Below are positions 20,005-32,029 of a stretch of 64,000 bases of DNA, piece by piece. Source of the DNA: Nilaparvata lugens (lineage: Eukaryota > Arthropoda > Insecta > Hemiptera > Delphacidae); the NCBI RefSeq assembly GCF_014356525.2, contig NC_052509.1:35129913-35193912 (forward strand), written 5' to 3'. The notes beneath the pieces are model-generated. The model made no database searches. It had not been told where the DNA came from and saw only the letters and a list, made by a program, of their open reading frames with translations. Position 1 is the stretch's first letter; the number at the start of each line of letters is the position of its first letter. The position numbers and the translations under genes were made by a program.

Positions 20005-23000
20005 TTACTCATTATCACTCTGGCATAGCTTTTTTGCAGATGGTTCATCAACTTCTTCATCATCATCATCATTGCTCCTTTTCCAAGAAAGAGAATGATG
20101 TCCAAATGCCAAAGTATGAACTTCATCATCCAATTTATGTCTCTTTTCATCAGCATTGCTTAGTGCCTTCTTTTTCTGCACCAGAGTCATGATTTGATGC
20201 TTCCTGGTACCAAACATCACCTGCTTCCTAGAGATGTCTTTGTTCTCATAGAGACAGTCAAGGTAGTCCTGAAAGGTGATGTATCATTCAGCATCTGGGT
20301 GGGATTTCAACAGTTCTTGTCCAAGTATTGGTCTCCTCACTCCTTTAGCTTTCTTTATCAAACCATTCTTTAATTGACTTGGATCTTTGGTGAAGCATCT
20401 GCAGGCATACAGCTTTGATTGTAGACCTTCATATTCATGAGGAGCTCTGCCGGCATATTCATCCTTGAACTTTCCAAGTACCATCTTGTTTGTGTCTGAA
20501 TAGCATGGGTAGTCAGTTGGATACTCAGATGTATCAAAGGTGTCTCTCAGTTGCTGGTTGTTGATGATGTTATTGTAGAGGTTCTCAGTTCTCACAATGT
20601 AGAATAGGATATCCGTATCCTGGTAGAGCAGTTGCAGGTTCTCTTTGTATGTTGGTTTCATCACATTGTAGTGGAATTGATACATCAATGTCTTGCTAAT
20701 GTCCAACACTGTCAAACCAATGTAGATAGGTTTGTTTAGCTCTACTTTCTCCTTGTGCAGTGTCACAGCACAAATGTTCTCACCAAAGATGATGCAGTCC
20801 TTGTAGGTTGGTCAGGCAATCAGTTTCCTTAGACGTTTCTCATTGTTAACAAGTTCCATGTTCATACACTTCCAAACACTCTCCATTGTCTTGCCAAAAA
20901 CTGCATTGTTCACTGTTATGCCAAAAACTGCTCCTTGACTGTTATTGAAGTTTGGTGTTTAGCATGATGTAGGGAGCTAGGAAGTCCTCCTGCTTAAACC
21001 TCACACCTCGATGAAATTTAGTGATTTTCAATCCATGTTGTACTGCTTGCTTGAGGGTGCGGTAATGACATACATATCGTTCATGGTTGCTTAGAGTTGT
21101 CATCAATCTCAACGATCCTGATTTTGGTGTTTTTTGTTCTCAGCTAGGAATGGAAAATCATTGTGGGAGTCGTGTAGCTCAGCTGGGTACTCAACGTCCA
21201 CCTCCAAGATGTAACCAATCTTTTGAACATCTCCAACACCATCAATACCTCTGCTCACCCCCTCCAACTCATCTTCCTCCATCCACTGGAATTTCCGACA
21301 TGGGAGTGGTTGACACATTGCCCAGCCGTACAGTTTGTTTGCATCTATGTACAGGAGATATGATGTAGGATTCTTGGGGTCGACAGGCGCTCTGGTGTAG
21401 GTGTTGTTGGCAACGGCATGTCAATGAACGCATGTTGTTATTCCGCCTCTGATGCCTCATTCAATGAACATATACATATCATAGTCGGTCAAGAGTTCTA
21501 GTTCCACTTTTGTATACTTCAGCATAACATCAAAGGAGAAGCCTGGTGATGTAAAGTAGTGTGCACAATCCAAGTTATAGTTTTTCAAGCACATATCTCT
21601 AAAGCTTTCAAAGACATTGGCCAGAAGGAGAACATCTGTTTTAAGGTATAGATCACTGTACTCTCCCAGGGTCTTGCAGTCAAATTTCTTTCACACTTGT
21701 TATGCATGTTCATATGCCTTGTCACTGATGTGGCTGTCAGTTAGCTTGCTGAAAAACTCTTCCTTTGGTGGTAGTGAGGTCTCCTCCAGTTTTTTCCCAT
21801 GAGTTGCAATATTCGTAGGGGAACACAACCTTTCTGGAAACCAATTCCAGTTTGTCTCCAAATTCTCTAGCAGTATGTGGTAACACTATTGACACTTCTC
21901 CCATAGACTTGACAAGGATGGTGACTAGGTTGTCCAAGCTGTCCGGTGTGAATCTGAAGGTATCAATGAATCATAGGTGCAGTTGTTGGGAAATTTGTTT
22001 GGTGAATGATTTGTAGTTTTCTGATATGTTTGGGATGACAAACAGCTGCTCTTTATCGGTTCCAAGGTGCGGTATAATCAAGTGAGTGTCATAATTGGAA
22101 GAGTTGTGAAGAAAAACAGGGATGAATGTTGTATGACATCTTTGAAGGTTGCACTTGTTGCACAGAGTGTTCCGGTAGACCCCTGTTATATGACAATGGT
22201 CATACACCTTGTCACCATTGAATGGTTTCTCGCAGGCTTCACAGTTGGTGGCAGCATTGTATCTGGCTTTCTCCCTTTCAAAAAGTAGAAGCATCTTTAT
22301 TTGATGATGATTGATTGCCTCATCCAGGTCTCTTGCATGCATGGTCAGAGTTTTGATGAAGTGTTTGGCTGCATCAGGTCCTCTGTAGAAAATTGGCTCC
22401 TTAGGGATGAGGTTGGTGAGTGTCAGCCATGATGGAAATAAGTTCTTATCTCTAACAAAGTAGAGGCAGTAGCTCATTGCTGTGTGATGCTGGATCACTT
22501 TGGTCGCCTTCCCAATCCATTGCTGATCTTCCTCAGGCTTCTCCAGTAGACATTCAAAATCTGCATAGGCCACCAATGGTAGTCTAAATTTATTCAAATG
22601 TTTCTCAAATTTCATTGTTGGTGGGCTTCCATCTTCCTTGAGTTGAGGCATGATGATTCTAGCAGTCTGGTTGTTGGCACAGTACTCCTCATGATCTTTC
22701 ATCCTCTGCTCGCCATTATTGTTGATGTTGTAGTATGTAAAGCATCTATGACAAATGATGATGGGGTGCTGGTGTTTAGTGAGCTGAGTTCTTACAAGTC
22801 TTTCGAAGTTTTTTATGAAACAGTAGTGACTGTTGATATTTTCCTCTTCTTCTTCATGAGTAGTGGTGGTAGCTTCACTGCTGTCCTGAGTTGTGGAGGT
22901 GGTGGCTTCACTGCTGTCCTGAGTGGTGTTGGTGGTGGCTTCACTACTATCATTGTCATGGAGGAGTAGTAAATTGAAATGATCCTCCTTCATTTCTTTC

Positions 23001-23777
23001 ACAACACATCTTGGATAAATAATACACTTGGAATCCATCCCATATACATTGACAGTTACACTCAGATTATCCCTCTCGAAACAGTCAATTTGATTGATGG
23101 TGGTGGGGAAAGAGATTCCATTGAAATTGTATTTTTCAATGAGCTGATGATATCTCTCATTGATTCGTTCAGGATTTGCTCCTTGCACATGTTTGGCAAG
23201 GATTGCCCACTTGAAACATTGTTGATCACTATTCCGTGGGTTGATGATGGCTTTTCTTGATGCTATTTTGGCTGGCAGTTCGATGTAGGAAGATCTTCGA
23301 AGTGGTTTGTGCTTGCTGATGCATATGAGGAGACTGTCAATGATGAGAAGACTCCATCCACTAGAGTTGCCCTCGAACTTGGCCTCTTCTTCCAACAGCT
23401 TCTTGCATGCCTCCCTGATAATTCCAGCAAGATGTCTTGAAGGCTACATTTTGAAATTCCTTCTGCTCAAAGTTCTTCTCATCAAAGTGGTTGCGTTGGT
23501 ATGTAGCCTCCAACACTAGGTTGACCTTGATTGGCCCATGTGTCTGGAACTCCTGAACTATAACATCAACGATCTTTGTCTGCAGGCTGTTCAGTAGAGA
23601 GTGGAAGTCCTTTGCTGGGTTGGGTGAAGAGTTGTTGTTGTAGAAGAGTGTCCGAAGGTTGTTGTTGAAGGCCTCCTCCAATGTACAAAACTCTCCTGAC
23701 GAGCTGCTGGTCTGCTGGCATCTTGTAGCTTTATTCATCTGTAACATACGTACAAGCATATTAATAATAGGATGCAA
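20005..23777 (-). pseudogene. Polinton protein-primed DNA polymerase B
   Basis: Landmarks in order: an N-terminal domain (start near 23777 or 23736) with FKTSCWNYQGGMQEAV; from 23395 the longest open part (474 residues) with ExoI-like AYADFECLL, a zinc/HNH-like CEACEKPF...YDHCHITGVYR, and ExoII-like VFLHNSSNYDTHL; then, in shifted frames, polymerase motif A (LYIDANKLYGWAM, about 21310-21350) and motif C (YQDTDILFYI, about 20600-20630). It ends with an acidic tail at 20005. Full length would be about 1200 residues. At least eight stops or shifts make it non-functional as it stands. The family replicates DNA from a protein primer bound to the terminal repeats. Confidence 0.88.
22860..22960 (-). 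repeat. SSEATT coding minisatellite in polymerase B
   Basis: Three tandem units of about 33-36 bp encode DSSEATT plus a TTQ or THE spacer, between LLLLHD and HYCFIKNF. The insertion lies in the non-catalytic N-terminal domain and keeps the frame. Confidence 0.85.
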
Positions 23778-24179
23778 TGTAGGTGGCGATCATCTAGAGT
23801 GACACAGTCATCTTGAATGACATGCCTTGCACTCAATCTATATGTTTAGCACACAATTACAATATATATATATATATTATATCAATATTTTGAGGTTAGG
23901 TTAGGTTGGAAGAAGTTACTAGTAACTTCTGCAGACCTAACCTAACCACAGTTCATTGTCTACAATTGTTTACATACTGTTCATAGAGCTCCACAGGCAG
24001 AAACATACTTATTCACAAAATATATTGAATCTGCTGACATTTTGTTTATAGAGCTCAACAGGTATGAAGACTGAATTAATTATATAAATATCGATTTTCA
24101 TGAGTAGAATGAGACGAATTTCATCATCTCTTTCCAAAATATATAATAAAAAACATTGTGTACTAACCTTTTTTATACA
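23778..24179. other. Polinton right interior, non-coding
   Basis: No gene between polymerase B and the right terminal repeat. A (TA)n tract lies at about 23862-23880, and a 54-bp palindrome (23894-23947) is listed separately. Confidence 0.6.
23894..23947. repeat. 54-bp palindrome with TTAGG arms
   Basis: GGTTAGGTTAGGTTGG...GAAGTTACT is followed without a loop by its near-inverse, with only four mismatched positions in each 27-base arm. It sits about 230 bp inside the right terminal repeat and carries the same TTAGG units. Confidence 0.8.
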
Positions 24180-24741
24180 ATTGAAGATCAAAACGGTGGC
24201 CGTGTGTCCTAGGATACTTTTTCACAAAGTCTTGCTGAAACGTCAGGTTCTAGAAAGCTGAACATGCGAGATGTGTCCTGTATGGCTCTTAACTGAACAC
24301 TGATGGTCCCCCCCACTGTTGTGAACACTATATATACATACACTCCAGAGTGGGTGGGAGACCTTCTGATTTATTTTTATTTATTTTTGATTTTTCATTA
24401 TTAATTTTTTTTCAATTTTATTAATTTTTATTTATTTTTGATTTTTCATTATTAATTTTTTTTCAATTTTATTAATTTTTATTTATTTTTGATTTTTCAT
24501 TATTAATTTTTTTCAATTTTATTAATTTTTATTTATTTTTGATTTTTCATGATTATTCTTTTTCTAAGTTTTTTTCTCCAAGTTTTCAAGTTTTGACCTT
24601 GACCTTGAGGTTAGGTTAGGTTAGATTTGTTAGGTTAGGTTAGATTTGTTAGGTTAGGTTGAATTTTTTAGTTAGGTTAGGCTAGGTGGAGAAGTCTGGC
24701 GCATGTTGTCCCAGGATTGGCAATTTATTTCTACTTTCACT
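24180..24741 (-). repeat. Polinton right terminal repeat
   Basis: Uninterrupted inverse counterpart of 2144-2441 plus 4584-4740. At the point that corresponds to the left insertion it reads through (TATATATAGTGTTCAC), so it shows the empty site. It contains TTAGG units at about 24608-24685. Confidence 0.88.
24371..24555. repeat. 50/51-bp minisatellite in right terminal repeat
   Basis: Four units with GATTTTTCAT recurring at 24389, 24440, 24491 and 24541 (periods 51, 51, 50). The left terminal repeat has only two such units (about 2319 and 2361), so the array changed length after the ends were homogenised. Confidence 0.85.
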
Positions 24742-27461
24742 AACTACAAGTATTATAAGCTTCAAAATTACTTCCCGGTGGCATCAGAACCAAAGTAAAA
24801 GCATACATAATATATTGTAAAGAGATTTTCCACTGTCATTTTCGAAGAGTAAGAAAAACATTTTTTAGAAGAAAAACATGGAAGACTTGGCCTAGGCCAT
24901 CAACAAAGTTGATTACTTCAATACTACATTTCTTATCAATCCTTTATTTGCCTCTTATATCATGCACTAACGTAATAGCAGATTCAAAAAATCATATAGA
25001 TTACTTCCTTCTCCCTATCTAACCACGGAATCATTAATCAAAATTGTATTCTCAATATTGAGTCACCAAACTCATTCTGTGTCAGTTACATAATTTTATT
25101 TATAGGTCATTCTTTCAGATATTTCCCAATAACTCTTTAATTGTGATCCAGCCAACATTTGATTAATATTTTTCTTATTTTTCATTTGCCGTCCGGATTT
25201 GGATCAACAGCAGGTAATATTTTCTCCTTTAAGTTGAACACAAATATCCCAGTAGAAGCACAAGATTAGTGAAATAGTTTTGGAATTGGAAGCGCTTGAA
25301 TCCTTATGAATGTGCTCTGAATTGGCAGGCAGTTACAAGCTTCTTTGGAAGAATTTCCGTCTCTAAAAGTATTACGAAAAATACCGTCAATGATCTTTTT
25401 GAACAACTTGTCCCTTCATTTTGAGACAAAACAATTTTTTAATATATAGCTAGATTAGTCAAATTTCATTTGTCACGGGAGGTGGTTTCTATATCAGCAT
25501 GAGAAGTACTTTACATGCTTGTCAACTTGCTGCATACTAGTAACTCATGCTTGTCAAATATAGAGGCGATCCACTAGTTTTGTGATGGTTTGCTGCTTAG
25601 AGACAGATACATATAAATTTATAGTTAGTTCTTCCATCAGGATAGAGGATTTATGTTTCTAGAGTTGATAATCCCCTGAACAGGTCAATTTAATTATTAT
25701 TAATGTAGATACTTGAAATTTCTAAAATCACTTCTTTTGTATGGGCTTATGAGCTACTTTATTAAAATTAATAAAACATGTAGTACCTACCCTTTTCATT
25801 TAAAACATTTTAAAACTTTAAAATGGCAAAAGTATGCTGAAACTAACTAGTCGTTGAAATGTTCTAAGGCTTTAAAATGCTTCAAATAAAAAAGGTACTA
25901 CGTGTTTTATTAATTGAAATTTCTAATCTTGTATTGTTGTATTTGTGAAGGAGACACATTAGGGGTAACCTGTTGTCTCCATAAATAAATAAATAATACA
26001 TTATGTATATGTAAAAATGGTCCATTAAACTAATATTAAATGAAAAGTTTAAAATAATACTGGTTAGTAGGTATTTCAACTTGAATTTTATTCTCTCGTA
26101 GCCTCCTTGTAATTTTAAAATTAAGAATTGACGCAAGCTGTTATTGAACCATCAATGCTTAATCATGTTTGAAGCATAACAAATACGTTAGCTTCAACAT
26201 ACTACACTCTGCAGTTGAAAGTTTATTATGCATGTATTGTAGCATCTGTTGAGCATTTCGCTTTGAACGAATATTATATCATGATATTTTTAAATTATAG
26301 AAAACCTTCTTATCTTACTTGACACGATCAATCTTGATGAATAATTTGACCAATACGAATATTGGTCAATATTATTAATTTGGTAGTAGTTCTAAGGTTA
26401 AGAAATAGGGTTGTATTAGTAAAATAATGTTCCCCATGGCGCTGAGGCAGAATGCAATGCACTGGTAGAAATCTCGCAATAAATTGTGTTTTACTCATCA
26501 GTTCTCTCTATAATTCTTCACCTCTCGTGTCTCGCCAAGTCCAAAAGTGCTACCTTTGACGTATTGACGTAGCTCCCAATTGCTTTTACTGCTTGAGGCA
26601 ACATTCGTGTTGTGATGGGTTGCTGAATGCTAAACGGGTTTCATTTATTGAAATTCATCATAAGGTTATCAAAGCTAATGTGTTAGCTGCACGGAAATAC
26701 GCTCGACCTCATGCCTCAAGTCAAACTCAAAAAATTACACTTTTTGGCTAGACTATGGTAACCCCAACTCCGAATGATTATCACTTATTCCCAAATTTAG
26801 AGGAACCCTAGAGTGATCTATGCTTCAGCACCGATGAATAAAGTCAAGAAAGAAGCTCGATTTCTCAAAGGATTCGCAGCAGAATTCGAGACATGCGGAT
26901 AGAAAAGATGGATTATCATCTGTAAAATTGTTTTGACAGAAACTGAGATTATGAAAATCATAAGTTTCAAGCTTTTAATCTATGTATTCCATTTTACTAG
27001 TAATTCTCGTAATTTTCAATTACAACTGAATAATCTTCAATGAAGATAAAACATTCTTACAGTTATTCAGCTCCTTGATGTTATCTGCCATTGTTGATTA
27101 ATCAACTATGATATTGAATAGTTGATGAATCAACTACTTATTGAACAAAATGAAAATATTTCAGCAGCTGCCTTGACAGTGCAGAAAGTATACTACTCTC
27201 TACTAAACTTGTTATCAATGCAGTTTCTAAATGTTTATTCTTTCTATTCATGAAATTTGTTTCTAGGAGAAAAAATTCCTGAAATTTGTTTCTCTAATTT
27301 CAGATAGCAGATACCAAAATATCAATTTCCAATTCATCCCTGTTGGACAATATTGATAATCATTCATTAAGTTTGGATCAACTCATATAAATGAAAACTA
27401 TCGAATCATAGATTTCTCCGCCCAAATGTGAATGTTCGCTAATATTTATTTATAATTTCAG
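24742..27461 (+). other. TBC1D13: Intron 2, part after the Polinton
   Basis: AT-rich intron sequence with no intact ORF. The only recognisable item is the mariner remnant at 26765-26950. Confidence 0.6.
26765..26950 (+). pseudogene. mariner transposase C-terminal remnant
   Basis: One frame reads TPNDYHLFPNLEEP, a stop, then SDLCFSTDE and a decayed helix region ending in stops. The NDYHLFPNL...FSTDE pattern is the C-terminal end of mariner transposases, where the D belongs to the catalytic triad. Only this piece can be seen; the rest has eroded. Confidence 0.5.
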
Positions 27462-27660
27462 ATAGCTTTAACAGTGCGCAAAGTGCAGGAAGACTATGCT
27501 CCTCTTGCAGAGGGAGCAGAGGCTCACTGGGAAGTTGTTGAAAGAATTCTATTTCTGTACGCCAAACTGAATCCGGGCCAAGGTTATGTGCAGGGAATGA
27601 ATGAGATTATTGGCCCAATATATCACGCATTTGCTAGCGATCCCAGTTCTACTTGGAGAG
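27462..27660 (+). CDS. TBC1D13: TBC1D13 exon 3 of window, YxQ motif
   Basis: The acceptor is TATAATTTCAG, phase 0. The exon contains AHWEVVERILFLYAKLNPG and YVQGMNEIIGP, the TBC core with the catalytic Gln of YxQ. The donor GAGAG|GTAATA leaves one base. Reading continues openly into the intron as far as 27809, but the conserved protein stops at STWR, so the splice is preferred. Confidence 0.95.
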
Positions 27661-27789
27661 GTAATAAAAATCGACTTGTTTTTTCAGATTTGGATTCAAA
27701 TTTATTACAGGGTTTGCCTCCAGATGTTCTACTGATTTTGAAAGTTTCAAAACGGCGTAAACTAAGTTTTTATTACTTTTTCACCAAAT

Positions 27790-28445
27790 TCAAGTACTCA
27801 ACCCGTTGATATCAGACTTCAATTGAATGCAGTAAGAGTACACAATATAAATTGCTTGTATGAACGGTAAAAATCATAATCAACTGGCTTGCTGTTGTCC
27901 CATTTTGGAAAACTTGATCAAAGCAAAGTATTTAGGTGTCACTATGGATCCAAATTTAAGATGGAATGAGCATATAAATAGTATGTGTAGCAAAATGAAA
28001 TTTACTATCCATAAATTTTATAATTTGAGCTTACTCAAAGACAAAGGTCCAAGTTAAATATGGTTTACCTAGCATACGCTCAGTCAGTCTTCCAGTATGG
28101 AATTAGGGTGTGAGGTGGTGCATCCAATGCACATTTAAAAAAATGAATGTTATTCAAAAATAATATTCTCAAGGCAGCCTTGGGAGTGCACAGACGATAC
28201 CCTAGTCACCAACTTTTTCTAGAATTTAGAGTTATGACAGTCAGACAGCTATATATATTAGAAATTTCATTAAATATATATCAGCAATCATATAGATCTC
28301 TTCACACTGCATCAAACTAATTATATTTTCAGATCTGCACATAGATATATTGTTCCTCGAACTGACTTAACTATATGCAGAAGACAATTCAACTACACAG
28401 TAAATAAACTAATAATATTATTCCAAAACATTTTATAAAAATAAA
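27790..28445 (+). pseudogene. LINE reverse-transcriptase C-terminal fragment
   Basis: After the exon 3 donor, a frame with KAKYLGVTMDPNLRWNEHI and KFYNLSLLKDKG matches the post-catalytic region of PHD/ORF1-class insect LINEs (the KYLGV motif). Further similarity continues in shifted frames (about 28060-28250). The 5' part including the YADD region is missing, and the strand is the same as the host gene. Confidence 0.7.
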
Positions 28446-28599
28446 CCCCTCAAAAGCTCTTATAACAAAAATTGAGAACTGTATCAAGACCGAAAATGTT
28501 CTAGTCAAAATATTTTATCAATTCCTTATATTCATGTTTTATTTTATTATTTCCCTCCCCCTTTGCTACCTGAAAGTTGTCTCTCAAACTGAATTCAAT

Positions 28600-29035
28600 T
28601 TTATATATACAGGGTGTCCCACCAAGGTTGTAACAGTCGTTGACAATAGATTCTAAAAAACTGATTTCAAACATGAAAAGAGTGGTTGAAATGAGACGAT
28701 TCTCTCGAGCATCATAGTTTGGTTAATTCTAAACACTTTGGTGATAAAACCAATCCGATGTCTCTCACAATAACTGGATAGCAAGCGATATAAAAATTTC
28801 TGTCAATAATGACCGCCATCTTGAATTTTTCAATGATGTCGAATATTTTCGTTGTTTCCATCAACAATATTATAATCAGTTATGATTGAGACTTTGAGCA
28901 GGACGGACGCTTACTACTGCCGCTCTCGTTATCTTTTGTAGTGCTATTTTCGATATAAGTGTTTTTGTTACGGTATGCATCAAAGTTAGTTCTGAAAATC
29001 TGTTTTATTCAACGTTAAATATTTTTCATAATATC
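28600..29035 (+). other. Repeat-derived leader of LINE copy
   Basis: Starts near ACAGGGTGTCCCACCAAGG, a form common at transposon ends, and leads into the ORF1 start at 29036. Its final 150 bp probably belong to the LINE 5' UTR. The boundary is not defined. Confidence 0.4.
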
Positions 29036-29975
29036 ATGTCTGATAGCTGTAACACCTGTCTGAAATCGCTTGCTTAAGGCCGTCAAAGTGGAAGTGTCAT
29101 GTTGCGACTGCAATAAAAACTTCCATGGAAAGTGCGTTAGCCTATCCGCTGAGGACGTCAATTATTTAATGGAGCAGGGTGACTTGTGGCGATGCAAGCC
29201 GTGTTCCCAGCAACGTCGAAAGAGTATGGCGCTAGAATCCAAGGGAACTGTAACATTTGATGACGTTATCAAACTTATTGAAGAGCTTAGGGAGGACTTT
29301 AAGCGTGTGGGAAGTAGTCTCGGCGCTTCAATAGAATTCTGTCACAATGAAGTTGCAGATGCTAGGAAGACGGTTGAGGAGCAGAAAGGTGAAATTTCCA
29401 AGTTGGTGAAAACGGTGGATGAACTGAGAAGTGAAAATAATGAGCTTCAAAGGAGGATAGCTGATCTTGAGCTGAGGGTCGAGGATTGTGAGCAGTACTC
29501 GCGTCGTAACACAGTAGAAATACATGGAGTGCCGATGCAGAAAGGAGAAAATGTTGTCACAATCGTCAAAGATGTGGATCGTTCGCTAGGGTATCAAATA
29601 TGATAGACGCATGATAGACGTTGATAGACGCATGCCATCGCCTGCAGTCCAAGGGGGGGGGGGTCTGACAAGCATCCTGGTATCATTGTAAAAATGGTAC
29701 TGAGGCTGGATTCAGAAGAGCTACTCCAGAAACGCCACGTGAAGTGCAACTTCAACACGCATGACATGGGTCTGACCTCAGGACCCGCGGTGCCAATCTA
29801 CATTAATGAGAGCCTGTCACCCGCTCGGCGTAGCCTCTACAATGCGGCCCGACAAGTGAAAAAAGATAAGAACTTTGAGTATCTTTGGGTCAGAAGTGGT
29901 AAAATTTTTCTAGGAAAGAAACTGTGATCAAATGTGATAACTGTTAGGAAAATTGAAGACCTGAAAGATTTGTAA
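29036..29975 (+). pseudogene. LINE ORF1 with PHD-type zinc finger and coiled coil
   Basis: The ATG at 29036 (MSDSCNTCLKSLA) is stopped after 13 codons. The frame from 29070 carries the rest of a PHD-like finger (SCCDCNKNFHGKCVSL, WRCKPCSQQRR), a long coiled coil (about residues 85-145), and QYSRRNTVEIHGVPMQK. After a disruption with a poly-G run at 29656-29664, the last part (SGPAVPIYINESLSPARRSL, YLWVRSGKIFLG) is in another frame. This layout is typical of ORF1 in a jockey/CR1-like insect LINE family. Broken by at least two lesions. Confidence 0.75.
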
Positions 29976-30129
29976 GTCCTTTTGTTACTTTTATGTTATT
30001 CTATTATTTTTTGCATAGTTTTTAATTGATAAGCTATATTTTTATTTTCAATTTATACTCTTGTTTTCGTTACTCTTACTTTTGTTGTCACGATTTCAAG
30101 ACCACATGATTTAAATTTGAAAGAATATT

Positions 30130-32026
30130 ACAGAAATAAATATAAATAATTCAGAAATAAATTAAAATCCGATCTGAGAAAAGCAAAAGAGCAGTACTAC
30201 TTGAAAAAATTTGATAATTGCTCAGGTAATTTGAAAACTCAATGGAGAATAGTAAACAGCTTGATAGGAGATCGGGAATCAAAGCATGATGTTATAAGTT
30301 TAGAAATCAATTCAGAGACAATCACTGATAAAAAACGTATTGCTTCAGAGTTTAATTCATTTTTCATTAAAATACCGCAACAGTTAAGACATTCAATTAT
30401 TAATGTAGAGAATAATGCAGAATTGAATTCCCGTTTCAAATATAAAAATATTTTGCATTCCTTGTTTTTCATTCCCACCAATGAAACTGAAATTCTTAAG
30501 ATAATAGCCGGTTTGAAAAACAATAAAGCTCCCGGTTTTGACAATATAAGCAGTTACATTGTTAAGAGAATTTCCATTCAGATTGCTGGTGTTTTGAGTA
30601 GGCTTTTTAATTGGTGCATGATGAGTGGTGAATTTCCTGACTGCTTGAAGGTTGCTATTGCAATCCCACTTTTCAAGCAGGGCAGCAGAGAGAAACCAAA
30701 TTGTTACCGTCCAATAACTCTATTGTCAGTTTTCACCAAGATTTTTGAAAAGATTATAAAAATTAGATTGATAGATTTTTTAAAAAAAAGATTATTTTAG
30801 TAAAAATCAATTTGGTTTCAGAGAGGGCCTGAGTACCAAAGATGCTTCAGTTTCATTTTTTTTGAGGATATCTATGAGAGTATAAATGAGGGTAAAAAAT
30901 GTTCAGCATTATATCTAGATATCACTAAGGCCTTTGATACAGTGGATCATTCAATCTTATTAAATAAGTTATATGCAGCTGGGGTACGAGGCTTACCATA
31001 CAGGTGGTTTCATAGTTATCTTCGAAACAGAAAGCAGTGTGTGAGGGTAGGGGGTTGCTACAGTAGTTTCAAGAATATAGATAACGGTGTGCCCCAAGGT
31101 TCAGTCTTGGGACCTATTCTATTTCTTATATAAATGATTTATGTGATGCAAAATTGAATGGAAGGTTGACTGCTTTTGCAGATGATACTGCACTCACATA
31201 TTCACATTTAGCATGCAATACAATATACACAAGAATGAGCGCTGATTTAAGAGTCTTGAATTATTTGTTCAGCAAAAATTTCATGGTTTTAAGTGAAAAA
31301 ACTAAGTACATAATCTTTAACTTGAGGGGAAATTTATTTTTTGATACAAAGTTGTGTTATCATAGCTATTCCTGCTCTGTTGTTAATAACTGTAACTGTC
31401 TAACAATTAACATTGTGAATACTTTTAAATACTTAGGTTTAGTTATCGACTCTTTATTGTCTTGGAAAAATCATGTGGCGAAATTGAAAAATGAGTTTTG
31501 TAGAGGAATAAGGAGCTTTTACATGCTACGTGATTTGTGTTCTACACGTGTATTATTGAATGCTTACCATGCACTGATTAACTCTCGCATGAGCTATGGT
31601 ATTGTTTTGTGGGGTGGAACCTATGTCACAACACTTTATCCCATAATTATTTTTCAAAAATCATTTATACGTATAATTACCAGATCACTCAGAACTGATC
31701 ATTCTTGGCCACTGTTTTTTCAGCTTAAGATACTTCCAATCAGAAATCTCTATGTTTTTAAAGTACTAAAGCTATTCTTTCTAAGAAGCCTCAATGCAAA
31801 TCTTACTCGGGATATCAGATATGACTTCAGACGGGTTTTAGTTCAAGTTCCCCAATCTAATTTAACAATTTTTCAACATTCATTATCTTTTAATGCTCCT
31901 AGAATGTTCAATTTAATTTCAAGAAAATTTAATACCTCAGTCCCATTCAATATATTTCTTAAAAGTTTGAAGTTCTATCTGTTCACATTGAATGACTGTG
32001 AGTCTTTTTTGAGAATTGTACATTAG
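30130..32026 (+). pseudogene. LINE ORF2, endonuclease deleted, RT decayed
   Basis: Directly after ORF1 the endonuclease domain is absent and the sequence resumes in the RT: NNKAPGFDNISSYIV, then CYRPITLLSVFTKIFEKI. A frameshift near 30800 leads to LDITKAFDTVDHS and NGVPQGSVLGPILFL, and another to the catalytic AFADDTAL (about 31180) and FKYLGLVIDSLLSW. The end is at 32026 (FLRIVH). It is an internally deleted, frameshifted copy of the same broad class as the LINE at 48961-52635, but clearly a different member. Confidence 0.8.
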
Positions 32027-32029
32027 TAT

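Larger units (their letters stand above)
2144..24741 (-). mobile_element. Maverick/Polinton, nested insertions included
   Basis: Inverted terminal repeats (about 2144-2441 plus 4584-4740 on the left; 24180-24741 on the right) bracket genes for protein-primed DNA polymerase B, retrovirus-type integrase, packaging ATPase, cysteine protease and jelly-roll capsid proteins, nearly all read on the - strand. This gene set defines Polintons, large self-synthesising DNA transposons with virus-like capsid genes. Two later insertions (2442-4583 and 9843-14515) account for about 6.8 kb; the remaining 15.8 kb is the usual Polinton size. Most genes are broken, so this copy looks dead or the assembly carries indels. 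The outermost bases and the 6-bp target duplication expected for the group could not be resolved. Confidence 0.92.

Noticed and set aside
24371..24555. Regular repeats resembling a CRISPR array
   Set aside because: Units are contiguous AT-rich minisatellite copies with no unique spacers, inside a eukaryotic transposon end.
27661..27809. Continuation of TBC1D13 exon 3
   Set aside because: The frame stays open, but a good donor (GTAATA) at 27661 and the conserved start of the next exon show that this is intron.
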